This document shows, piece after piece, positions 1 through 5,597 of a DNA stretch of 5,597 nt; position 1 is the stretch's first letter, and every line of letters starts with the position of its first letter. The DNA comes from Hyphomicrobiales bacterium (GTDB lineage: Bacteria; Pseudomonadota; Alphaproteobacteria; Rhizobiales; Beijerinckiaceae), in assembly GCA_028290595.1 (NCBI GenBank), contig JAQGJO010000202.1:1-5597 (forward strand), given 5' to 3'. A program made the translations under genes and the position numbers. The notes under the pieces are model-generated. The model did not search any database. It saw only the letters and a list, made by a program, of their open reading frames with translations, and was not told the origin of the DNA.

Positions 1-98
1 TGTGCCTTTCCGGTGAGCGCCGACGGCGGCGCCGGCGCGAGGGTGATCGTCGCGTCGCTATAATCGATGTCCCGGCGAAATTGCGCAAGCACGGTCAT
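1..98 (-). CDS. Unidentified protein, N-terminal fragment, fourth gene of the sulfate-uptake operon
   Basis: Only the first 32 codons are inside the window; the gene continues past the left edge. The protein begins MTVLAQFRRDIDYSDATI and continues with a Pro/Ala-rich stretch. I do not recognise the family. The start is well supported: an AGGAAG ribosome binding site lies at 104-109 with 5 bases of spacing, and the ATG comes two bases after the cysW stop codon (TGA-AA-ATG), so it is probably translationally coupled to cysW and part of the same transcript. The other two minus-strand frames are closed near here. In many bacteria the ATPase gene cysA follows cysW, but CysA normally opens with a short beta strand, a K-x-FG motif and, near residue 35, the Walker A loop. 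Nothing in these residues resembles that opening. No signal peptide or membrane segment is visible. A role linked to sulfur assimilation is inferred from position only. Confidence 0.6.
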   Translation of the reverse strand, partial: MTVLAQFRRDIDYSDATITLAPAPPSALTGKA

Positions 99-100
99 TT

Positions 101-979
101 TCACTTCCTGGCCGAGGTTCCGTTCGCTAATTCATGGCTGAAACGCCATTCAAGCGTCGACTTGATTATTAGGGTGATCAGAGCAAGCAAAGCGAGCAAC
201 GAAGCAACCGTAAAAGCGGCAACCCATTGATAGTCGTTGTAGAGAATCTCGATATGCAGCGGCATCGTATTGGTCAGGCCCCGGATGTGACCCGAAACGA
301 CCGCGACGGCGCCGAACTCGCCCATCGCGCGGGCGTTGCACAGCAGGACGCCGTACATCAGGCCCCATTTCACGTTCGGCAACGTCACCCGCCAGAACGT
401 CTGCAGGCCGCTGGCGCCGAGCGAGATCGCCGCCTCTTCGTCGACCGTGCCCTGTTCGTCCATCAGCGGGATCAACTCGCGTGCGACAAATGGGAACGTC
501 ACGAAGATTGTCGCCAGCACGATGCCGGGCACGGCGAAAATGATCTGGATGTTGTGAGCCTTCAGCCACTCACCGAAAAATCCGTGAGAGCCGAACATGA
601 TCACATAAATCAATCCGGCAATGACCGGCGAAACCGAGAACGGCAAATCAATCAGGGTGATGAGAAAGGCTTTGCCGCGAAACTCGAATTTGGCGATCGC
701 CCAGGCCGCGCAAAGCCCGAACACGAGATTGGCCGGCACCGAAATGGCCGCGACCAGCAGCGTGAGCCGGATTGCGGCCAGCGTATCCGGTTCGCCAAGC
801 GAATTAAGGAACGGCCCGAGGCCGCCTCGCAGCGCCTCGGCAAACACCACGACCAGGGGAAAGCCGAGAAAGAGGCCCAAAAACAGCAATGCAATGCTGA
901 TTAAAACCGACTTTACGGACCTGGCTTCGGTCGTCGGCGCACGCCATGTCGATGGCGCCGCAAGCGCTTGATCAGACAT
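101..979 (-). CDS. cysW: Sulfate ABC transporter, inner-membrane permease CysW
   Basis: One of two permease subunits of the sulfate/thiosulfate importer; with CysT it forms the membrane channel, driven by the ATPase CysA and fed by the periplasmic binding protein. The 292-residue length is normal for CysW. A hydrophobic segment at about 25-48 is followed by further membrane spans at about 70-95, 105-130, 145-170, 205-230 and 250-273. The EAA loop that docks on the ATPase is at 181-201 (EEAAISLGASG...RVTLP). Downstream, NARAMGEFGAVAVVSG (215-230) and the LHIEILYNDY stretch (241-250) match the CysW pattern remembered from E. coli. The start is fixed by a strong GGAGG site at 987-991, 7 bases upstream. 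The gene overlaps the end of cysT by 8 bp (ATGTCTGA), which suggests translational coupling and equal subunit production. The soluble N-terminus of about 20 residues is variable in this family. Confidence 0.95.
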   Translation of the reverse strand: MSDQALAAPSTWRAPTTEARSVKSVLISIALLFLGLFLGFPLVVVFAEALRGGLGPFLNSLGEPDTLAAIRLTLLVAAISVPANLVFGLCAAWAIAKFEFRGKAFLITLIDLPFSVSPVIAGLIYVIMFGSHGFFGEWLKAHNIQIIFAVPGIVLATIFVTFPFVARELIPLMDEQGTVDEEAAISLGASGLQTFWRVTLPNVKWGLMYGVLLCNARAMGEFGAVAVVSGHIRGLTNTMPLHIEILYNDYQWVAAFTVASLLALLALITLIIKSTLEWRFSHELANGTSARK

Positions 980-1820
980 AACCGAACCTCCGCCGCGCCC
1001 AGGCCTGGATGAGGTTGATCGTCAGGAACATCACGAATGAAATCGCCAGCATGATGGTGGCGATGGCCGTCGCGCCGGAATAATCGAATTCCGTCAGGCG
1101 GATCACGATCAGCAGCGGCGCAATCTCCGTACGGTAGGGAATGTTGCCGGCGATGAACACCACCGAGCCGTACTCGCCGACGCCGCGCGCCAGCGCCAAG
1201 ACGAAACCCGTCAGAATGGCCGGCAACAGTGTCGGCAGGATCACGCGGAAGATGGCCTGGTACCGGTTGGCGCCCAAGGTCGCGGCCGCCTCCTCCACCT
1301 CGCGCTCGAGTTCAAGAATCACCGGCTGCAAGGTACGCACTACGAACGGCAGTCCGACAAATGTCAGCGCGACCACGACACCGAGCGATGTGTAAGCGAC
1401 TTTGATGCCGAACGGCTCGATGTACTGTCCAATCCAGCCGTTCCTGGCAAAGATAGCGGTCAGCGCGATACCCGCGACCGCGGTCGGCAGCGCGAACGGC
1501 AAATCCACAATGGCGTCGATCAGGCGTTTGCCGGGAAATTCGTAGCGCACCAGAACCCAGGCGACGATCACGCCGAAAACGGCATTGATCATCGCCCCGA
1601 TGAGGGCTGCCCCGAACGAGAGCCGCAAGGCGGCAAGGACGCGCTCGCTGCTGATAACGGCCCAATATTCCTGCCACGACAGCTCCATCGTGCGCACGAT
1701 CAAAAGCGCGATAGGAATCAGGACGATCAGGCTGAGGTAGACCATCGCAAAGCCGAACGTCACCCCAAACCCGGGGATGACGCTTGGCTGCCGGCAGGTC
1801 CTGGTCGCAATTGTCGCCAT
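972..1820 (-). CDS. cysT: Sulfate ABC transporter, inner-membrane permease CysT (CysU)
   Basis: Second permease subunit of the sulfate/thiosulfate importer, partner of CysW. The protein has 282 residues, close to the E. coli protein (about 277). Family landmarks are the VIPGFG motif before the first membrane span (14-19), the DLPFALPTAVAGIAL stretch (106-120), LPFVVRTLQPV (157-167), the EAA loop that contacts the ATPase at 176-196 (EEAAATLGA...RVILP), GEYGSVVFIAGNIPYRTEI (215-233) and RLTEFDY (241-247). Five to six membrane spans are visible. The ATG at 1820 has no recognisable Shine-Dalgarno sequence, unlike its neighbours, and is preceded by a run of seven T in the mRNA. No better in-frame start exists: the ten codons upstream run back, in the same frame, to the stop codon of sbp. 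It lies 30 bp after sbp and overlaps cysW by 8 bp, so one transcript is likely. Confidence 0.95.
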   Translation of the reverse strand: MATIATRTCRQPSVIPGFGVTFGFAMVYLSLIVLIPIALLIVRTMELSWQEYWAVISSERVLAALRLSFGAALIGAMINAVFGVIVAWVLVRYEFPGKRLIDAIVDLPFALPTAVAGIALTAIFARNGWIGQYIEPFGIKVAYTSLGVVVALTFVGLPFVVRTLQPVILELEREVEEAAATLGANRYQAIFRVILPTLLPAILTGFVLALARGVGEYGSVVFIAGNIPYRTEIAPLLIVIRLTEFDYSGATAIATIMLAISFVMFLTINLIQAWARRRFGYV

Positions 1821-1832
1821 TAAAACGGTGCC

Positions 1833-1859
1833 AAAAAAAGCGGTAACGTGTCAGCGCTT
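1833..1859 (-). terminator. Weak candidate attenuator between sbp and cysT
   Basis: In the minus-strand transcript the end of sbp can form a 5-bp stem (AAGCG at 1855-1859 pairing with CGCTT at 1838-1842, loop of 12 bases), followed directly by the rest of a run of seven T (1833-1839). This has the shape of a leaky intrinsic terminator. Partial termination here would give more binding protein than permease, as is common in ABC import operons. The stem is short, the loop is long and part of the stem uses the T run, so formation is doubtful. Confidence 0.2.
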
Positions 1860-2852
1860 GTATATCTGATCGAAGACGCCGCCGTTGGCAAAATGCTTCG
1901 GAGTCACCTTGGCCCAGCCGCCGAAGACCGGATCGTCGATAGTAAGCAATTTTACCTCCGGGAAACGCTTGAGATCTGCCTGATCGGCAAACTCCGGCTT
2001 CGCCGGGCGATAGTAGTTCTTGGCGATGAGTTTCTGCGCCGGGGCGCTGTAGAGATACTCCAGGTAGGCTTGGGCGACCTGCGTGGTGCCCTTCTCATCC
2101 GCGTTGCCCTTTACGAGCGCAACCGGCGGCTCCGCCTTGATCGACAGCAGCGGTACGACAATATCGAATTTGTCCGGGCCAAGTTCGTTGATGGCCAGGA
2201 AAGCTTCATTCTCCCAAGACAACAGAACATCGCCAAGCCCACGCTGAACGAATGTCGTCGTCGAGCCTCGCGCTCCGGTATCGAGAACGGGAACATTCTT
2301 ATAGAGCGCGCCGACGAATTCCTTGATCTTGGCTTCGTCGTGATTGAATTTTTGGTCGGCAAAACCCCACGCCGCAAGATACGCCCATTGCGCACCGCCC
2401 GAGGTTTTCGGGTTCGGCACGATGACTTCGATGCCTGGCTTCACAAGATCGTCCCAATTCTTCAGATTCTTCGGATTGCCTTTGCGGACTAGGAACACAT
2501 ATGTCGACGTATAGGGCGTCGAGCCGTTCGGCAATTTGGTACGCCAGTCCGCCGGAATCTTATTTGTCTTTTCCGCAATCGCGGTTATGTCGGATTCAAG
2601 CGCGAGCGTCACCACGTCCGCTTTCAGTCCGTCGATCACAGCGCGCGCCTGACCGCCTGAGCCGCCATGCGACTGCTGGATCGTAACGGTGTCGCCGGTC
2701 TTGCCTTTCCAGTACTTGCTGAACTCAGCATTGTAAGCGCGATACAATTCACGGGTCGGGTCGTAGGACACGTTGAGCAACGTCACGTCGGCCGCATGGA
2801 CTGAGCCAATCAATGCCGCTGAAACAACAATACTGGATAAAATTCTATTCAT
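1851..2852 (-). CDS. sbp: Periplasmic sulfate-binding protein Sbp
   Basis: Binds sulfate in the periplasm and delivers it to the CysT/CysW permease. The precursor has 333 residues. Residues 1-20 form a Sec signal peptide: Asn-Arg at the start, a hydrophobic core, and a V-H-A cleavage site before Ala21. The mature protein shows the type II binding-protein pattern of the Sbp/CysP family: [12 protein letters not shown] (26-37), QSHGGSG (60-66), TLALESDI (82-89), [13 protein letters not shown] (115-127), [11 protein letters not shown] (146-156), [12 protein letters not shown] (190-201), WENEA (213-217), NYYRP and a C-terminal [13 protein letters not shown]. Residues that bind sulfate in the Salmonella protein are conserved: Asp31, Ser65, Ser151-Gly152-Gly153 and Trp213. 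The sequence is closer to Sbp than to CysP as I remember them. An AGAGGG site lies 4 bases before the ATG. It is the first gene of the operon. Expression is probably induced by sulfur limitation, which is inferred from the family. Confidence 0.96.
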   Translation of the reverse strand: MNRILSSIVVSAALIGSVHAADVTLLNVSYDPTRELYRAYNAEFSKYWKGKTGDTVTIQQSHGGSGGQARAVIDGLKADVVTLALESDITAIAEKTNKIPADWRTKLPNGSTPYTSTYVFLVRKGNPKNLKNWDDLVKPGIEVIVPNPKTSGGAQWAYLAAWGFADQKFNHDEAKIKEFVGALYKNVPVLDTGARGSTTTFVQRGLGDVLLSWENEAFLAINELGPDKFDIVVPLLSIKAEPPVALVKGNADEKGTTQVAQAYLEYLYSAPAQKLIAKNYYRPAKPEFADQADLKRFPEVKLLTIDDPVFGGWAKVTPKHFANGGVFDQIYKR

Positions 2853-2856
2853 CAGA

Positions 2857-2862
2857 CCCTCT
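2857..2862 (-). promoter_or_regulatory. Ribosome binding site of sbp
   Basis: AGAGGG in the minus-strand transcript, 4 bases before the ATG at 2852. It supports that start, which also gives a complete signal peptide. Confidence 0.6.
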
Positions 2863-2965
2863 GCTCACACGCAAATCGCGTTGTCGTCAGCCACGTTTCA
2901 CGAACCGGCCCGCGCACGCAAGAGTCGCCAATACAAATAAGATCAAGATTTCCCACTCTAATGAC

Positions 2966-2985
2966 GGAACAGAATGAAATGTTCC
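2966..2985. promoter_or_regulatory. Candidate operator, inverted repeat GGAACA-N8-TGTTCC
   Basis: Two perfect 6-base arms separated by 8 bases sit inside the divergent intergenic region, about 114 bp before the sbp start and about 79 bp before the DUF488 gene. The 20-bp span suits a dimeric helix-turn-helix regulator. Sulfate operons are commonly activated by CysB-type LysR regulators, whose sites lie at about this distance upstream; that this repeat is such a site is inference. Symmetry stops outside the 12 arm bases. It could serve either or both divergent genes. Confidence 0.4.
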
Positions 2986-3029
2986 CGAACGCGATTAGGG
3001 CGCTAGGTTACACCTGCGGCATTTTCGCC

Positions 3030-3057
3030 TTGTCTCAATTCAGGCCGGCATTAAGAT
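3030..3057 (+). promoter_or_regulatory. Candidate promoter of the DUF488 gene
   Basis: A TTGTCT box at 3030-3035 and a TAAGAT box at 3052-3057 are separated by 16 bases, each matching four of six positions of the sigma-70 consensus. Transcription would begin about 6-7 bases later, almost exactly at the ATG at 3064. The mRNA would then be leaderless or nearly so. The only ribosome-binding-like sequence, AGGA at 3058-3061, is unusually close to the ATG. Confidence 0.35.
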
Positions 3058-3063
3058 AGGAAA

Positions 3064-3519
3064 ATGCCGCCGCTTTTCACCATCGGCTATGAACAGGCCA
3101 GGCCTGACGCCGTTTTAGGCGAGCTTAAGCGTGCGAAAGTCGACCTGCTGGTCGATACGCGCGCTATTGCCGCATCGCGGCGTCCGGGATTTTCCAAGCG
3201 CCAGCTTGCCGCATCGCTCGACGAAAAGAATATCGCCTACGTTCACTTGCAGAAATTGGGCACGCCGGCGGAAGGCCGCGCCGCGGCAAAATCGGGCGAC
3301 TTCGAAACGATGTTGCGTATGTATGACAAATATATCAAGACGCCCGAAGCCGCGGCGGCGCTTGATGATCTGATCGGCCTGATCAAATCGGGCAAACGCG
3401 TCGCCCTGCTCTGCTACGAACGCCAAGCCTGCGAATGCCATCGCAGCCACATCGCCGCGCTGGTCAAAAAGCGTGTGCGCGGGACCAAGGTCGAGGACCT
3501 GGTGCCGCCTATTTTCTGA
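3064..3519 (+). CDS. DUF488 family protein
   Basis: A 151-residue soluble protein of the DUF488 family, whose biochemical role is not established. Family marks are TIGYE at 6-10, LLVDTRAIAASRRPGFSK at 28-45, I-A-Y-x-H-L at 57-62 followed by LGTP at 65-68, a variable middle helix region, and the signature LLCYE at 115-119 followed by CECHRS at 123-128. The conserved Asp31-x-Arg33, His61, Cys117, Glu119 and Cys125-His126-Arg127 form the likely functional cluster, suggesting metal or small-ligand binding or a catalytic pocket; that is inference. Length is typical of the shorter members of the family and it ends close to the CHRS region, as usual. No signal peptide or membrane segment. It diverges from the sulfate operon and converges on the MFS gene with no gap. 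Nothing in the sequence ties it to either function. Confidence 0.85.
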   Translation: MPPLFTIGYEQARPDAVLGELKRAKVDLLVDTRAIAASRRPGFSKRQLAASLDEKNIAYVHLQKLGTPAEGRAAAKSGDFETMLRMYDKYIKTPEAAAALDDLIGLIKSGKRVALLCYERQACECHRSHIAALVKKRVRGTKVEDLVPPIF

Positions 3520-4755
3520 TTATTCCGCGGGCTGTTGACGCCGCCGCAATCCGCCTTCGACGCCCGACACCAGCCCACTGATCATCAGGGTATTGATCAC
3601 GAACACGGTTGCAACAATCGCGGTAATCCACAGCACGAGATCGAAGCCGCCGTGGTCATATAGCTTGCCGATGCCCCACACCGTCGGTCCGGCGGACGTG
3701 AAGTTGAGGAAGAAGCGCATCGCATAAACCCGGCCGCGCCACGCCGGCGGCGTGTAGCGCGCCAACACGATGTCGTTGAGCGTTACCTGCGCGTAGATTG
3801 CGGCGACCACGAGTGCGAGTGCCAGCAGAATGGGCCAGCCGACCGCATAATTGAGCAGCACCACGCCGATGAACTGCGCTATCGCGACGCCGGCCAGCAA
3901 ATAATGCGGTCGAAAACGATCGACCAGCCGGCCGATCGATAGTTGCGCGAGCGCGCCGCACAGAAACACCGCGGTGGCGAGGAAGCCGACCAGCGTGAGC
4001 GGAATGCCGTCGGCGACACGCGCATCGATCACCTTCGGAATGATCACAGTAATGCAGTTGAAAACAAGACCTGACGATACGGATAACGTCAGGAACAGGC
4101 CGATCACCGCGTAAACGAGGCGCCGGTCGAGCGTGACGTCCTGCGCATGCGGTTGCGGCACATGACGGCTGCGATTGTCCGGCGTGAGCATGACATAAAC
4201 GATGCCGGTCAGGATGAAGATCGCGCCCGGAACGAAGAACGCCCAGCGCCAGCCGATCCATGCGGTCAGCGCCGCGGTGATGCCGGCCGCGACCGATACG
4301 CCGACGTTGCCGCACACACCGTTGACGGACATGGTGTGGCCGCGGTTGATGGCCTGCTCAACAATCATGGGCAGGCCGACCGGATGATAGATGGCCGCGA
4401 ATATGCCGACACCGAACAGCGCAATCGCCAGCATCGTGAAGCTCGTCGACAGCCCGACCGCGATGCACGACGCGCCGGTGCCGATGAAGAAGATCGCCAT
4501 CATGTTGCGGCGGCTCCAGTGATCGGCGAGCCAGCCGGATGGCAGCGCGAACAGACCGAACGCCGTGAAGGCCGCGGTCGAGAGCATCAGCAGATCGCCA
4601 TAGCTGCGGCCGTATACCGCCTCCAGCCCGATCACCACGGTCGGGAAAATCAGGATGACGAAGTGGTCCAGAAAATGCGCCCAGTTCAGGAAACGGATCG
4701 AGCGCCGGCGGGCGGCGTTATCGACGGCGGGCGATGTGGCGGAAACGGCGGTCAT
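3520..4755 (-). CDS. MFS transporter, substrate unknown
   Basis: A 411-residue major facilitator superfamily protein with about 12 membrane spans, normal for the family. The first span begins near residue 25 (HFLDHFVILIFPTVVIGL). Motif A of the family, in the loop between spans 2 and 3, is GWLADHWSRRN at 74-84. A YHPVG motif follows at 123-127, then SVNGVCGNVGVSVAAG in span 5 and a charged central loop around 193-212 between the two halves. The HFLDH start and the YHP motif resemble the fosmidomycin-resistance (Fsr) branch, but the match is not close enough to name a substrate. Direction (export) is inferred. No clear ribosome binding site precedes the ATG and no alternative in-frame start is better. 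A minus-strand TATATC at 4795-4800 could be its -10 box, with no convincing -35. It is divergent from an AraC-type regulator, which probably controls it. Its stop codon abuts that of the DUF488 gene. Confidence 0.88.
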   Translation of the reverse strand: MTAVSATSPAVDNAARRRSIRFLNWAHFLDHFVILIFPTVVIGLEAVYGRSYGDLLMLSTAAFTAFGLFALPSGWLADHWSRRNMMAIFFIGTGASCIAVGLSTSFTMLAIALFGVGIFAAIYHPVGLPMIVEQAINRGHTMSVNGVCGNVGVSVAAGITAALTAWIGWRWAFFVPGAIFILTGIVYVMLTPDNRSRHVPQPHAQDVTLDRRLVYAVIGLFLTLSVSSGLVFNCITVIIPKVIDARVADGIPLTLVGFLATAVFLCGALAQLSIGRLVDRFRPHYLLAGVAIAQFIGVVLLNYAVGWPILLALALVVAAIYAQVTLNDIVLARYTPPAWRGRVYAMRFFLNFTSAGPTVWGIGKLYDHGGFDLVLWITAIVATVFVINTLMISGLVSGVEGGLRRRQQPAE

Positions 4756-4804
4756 GGAAAGAATGTATTCCCGGTGCGGGTGATTTCTGAACCGGATATA
4801 GCTC

Positions 4805-4833
4805 TTGCCATTTGGCGATGTTCGGTCGATTTT
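4805..4833 (+). promoter_or_regulatory. Candidate promoter of the AraC-type regulator gene
   Basis: TTGCCA at 4805-4810 matches five of six bases of the -35 consensus. GATTTT at 4828-4833, 17 bases on, is a poor -10 box (three of six). Transcription would start near 4840, just before the ribosome binding site. The -35 box overlaps a GCCA/TGGC half site, which would fit autorepression. Confidence 0.3.
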
Positions 4834-4852
4834 CGTCGTGAAAGGGCCAAAT
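4810..4852. promoter_or_regulatory. Candidate operator, ATTTGGC-N29-GCCAAAT inverted repeat
   Basis: ATTTGGC at 4810-4816 and GCCAAAT at 4846-4852 are perfect 7-base inverted arms in the 100-bp gap between the divergent MFS and AraC-type genes. The left arm also belongs to a compact GCCA-TT-TGGC element at 4807-4816, so three copies of the same half site occur within 46 bases. The right arm overlaps the ribosome binding region of the regulator gene. The pattern fits binding by the adjacent AraC-type regulator, but this is inference. Confidence 0.35.
4841..4846 (+). promoter_or_regulatory. Ribosome binding site of the AraC-type regulator
   Basis: AAAGGG lies 9 bases before the ATG at 4856. 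It supports that start over the in-frame GTG at 4838 and the ATG at 4883 (codon 10). Confidence 0.5.
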
Positions 4853-4855
4853 CGG

Positions 4856-5597
4856 ATGACCGCACCTCAATACCTCGACTCCATGGATAGCGCCCCGCGC
4901 CCGGTCGCCGTGCTGGCGCGAACCTTGGAGCTTGGACACGCCATTCCGGTGCACATGCATCGCCGCGGCCAGTTGCTACACGCCGTCAGCGGGATCATGC
5001 GGGTCGAGACAGCCGAGGCCGCCTGGATCGTGCCCCCGGCCCGCGCCCTTTGGCTGCCGGCGCAATGGCCGCACAGCGTCGCCACGCGCAGCCACGTCGA
5101 AATGCGCACGATCTATATCGACCCTTCGGTCTGTGAAGCCTTGCCGCAACAGCCTGTTCTGGTTGAGATTTCCGGCCTTCTGCGCGAGTTGATTTTGGCG
5201 CTGCTGGAAGAGCCGGTCGACTTCGCCGAAGCCGGCCGGGGCGGCACTATCGCGACGCTTATCCTCACCGAGCTGGCACGCCTGCGGGAACGACGGCTCG
5301 AAGTCCCGATGCCGCGCGACGAACGGGCGCTCCGCGTTGCCCGCGCGCTGCTGGATAATTCCAGCATCGGTCACGGCCTCGACCGCTGGGCGAGCGAAGC
5401 GGGTGCCAGCCGCCGCACGCTGGCACGCATCTTCCGCAACGAGACCGGTTTGGGCTTCGCCGAATGGCGCGCCCGCCTGCGCGCCATAGACGGCCTTGCC
5501 CGCCTGTCCGATGGTGCTTCAGTCGCGGAAACCGCCGCCTCGGTCGGCTACGCCAGCCCCAGCGCCTTCTCGGCGATGATCCACCGCACCATGGGCA
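4856..5597 (+). CDS. AraC-family transcriptional regulator with N-terminal cupin domain, 3' truncated by window end
   Basis: The frame is open from 4856 to the right edge (247 codons, no stop), so only the last residues are missing. The N-terminal half is a cupin ligand-binding domain: H-x-IPVHMHRRGQLLHAVSG at 28-46, a WIVPPARALWLP strand at 57-68 and PHSV at 72-75. The HxH (33, 35) and His73 are in the usual cupin places. The C-terminal half is the AraC DNA-binding domain: first helix-turn-helix about 174-198 (LDRWASEAGASRRTLARIF), then FAEWRARLR, and the second about 222-246 (VAETAASVGYASPSAFS...HRTMG). The missing end is probably 10-25 residues. This cupin-plus-AraC design resembles regulators such as E. 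coli NimR (YeaM), which controls a divergent MFS exporter. Control of the adjacent MFS gene is therefore likely, with an unknown inducer. An upstream in-frame GTG at 4838 would add six residues but lacks a ribosome binding site. Confidence 0.9.
   Translation, partial: MTAPQYLDSMDSAPRPVAVLARTLELGHAIPVHMHRRGQLLHAVSGIMRVETAEAAWIVPPARALWLPAQWPHSVATRSHVEMRTIYIDPSVCEALPQQPVLVEISGLLRELILALLEEPVDFAEAGRGGTIATLILTELARLRERRLEVPMPRDERALRVARALLDNSSIGHGLDRWASEAGASRRTLARIFRNETGLGFAEWRARLRAIDGLARLSDGASVAETAASVGYASPSAFSAMIHRTMG

Noticed and set aside
227..904. A 225-codon plus-strand open frame antisense to cysW
   Set aside because: Its translation is rich in Arg, Gln, Asp and His with no domain or hydrophobic pattern, as expected for the shadow of a GC-rich gene. 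cysW on the other strand matches its family over the full length.
2853..2940. SAM-type riboswitch or other structured leader ahead of sbp
   Set aside because: I found only a 4-bp stem (ACGC/GCGT at 2869-2881) and none of the conserved words of a SAM-II element. No known riboswitch pattern is visible.
2967..2990. Possible LexA (SOS) box from the repeated GAAC and GTTC words
   Set aside because: Alphaproteobacterial LexA sites are, as I recall, direct GTTC-N7-GTTC repeats. The words here are inverted or wrongly spaced, and the neighbouring genes are not SOS genes.
3490..3560. Bidirectional terminator between the convergent genes
   Set aside because: No stem longer than a few bases followed by a T run is present on either strand; the short CCGCGG palindrome alone is not a terminator.
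4838..4840. GTG as an upstream start for the AraC-type regulator
   Set aside because: It is in frame but has no ribosome binding site, whereas AAAGGG is correctly spaced for the ATG at 4856.
4147..4890. A 247-codon plus-strand open frame antisense to the MFS gene
   Set aside because: It has a low-complexity Arg/Asp/His-rich translation, lies over a clear 12-span transporter and runs into the AraC-type gene in another frame.

Overview
The window looks like chromosomal DNA from an alphaproteobacterium, probably of the Rhizobiales. This rests on the high GC content, the GC-rich third codon positions, the sulfate-transport protein sequences and the gene style; no ribosomal RNA or other marker gene is present, so the placement is an inference. 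There are seven protein-coding genes, two of them cut by the window edges. They are packed tightly, with only two real intergenic gaps (about 210 bp and 100 bp). I see no RNA gene, mobile element, CRISPR array or phage sequence.

Left half (1-2852, all on the minus strand): a sulfate-uptake operon, transcribed right to left as sbp (periplasmic sulfate-binding protein), cysT and cysW (the two membrane permeases), then an unidentified gene running off the left edge. The two permeases overlap by 8 bp, and the last gene starts two bases after the cysW stop with its own good ribosome binding site, so all four are probably co-transcribed. Sbp captures sulfate in the periplasm and the CysT/CysW pair carries it through the inner membrane. 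The ATPase CysA must power the step. The 32 visible residues of the gene after cysW, where cysA often sits, do not look like the start of CysA.

Middle (2853-3519): a 211-bp divergent intergenic region separates sbp from a plus-strand DUF488-family gene. It holds a clean inverted repeat, GGAACA-N8-TGTTCC, that could be the operator of the sulfate operon. The DUF488 gene has a plausible promoter so close to its start codon that its mRNA may be almost leaderless.

Right half (3520-5597): a minus-strand MFS transporter and a divergently transcribed AraC-family regulator (cut at the right edge). They share a 100-bp intergenic region with repeated GCCA/TGGC half sites. This is the usual layout of an exporter controlled by its neighbouring regulator. 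The substrate cannot be read from the sequence. The MFS gene and the DUF488 gene converge with their stop codons directly adjacent and no base between them.

Overall the window is mostly ordinary. The points most worth a second look are the unidentified fourth gene of the sulfate operon, the two candidate operators, and the MFS/AraC pair of unknown ligand.
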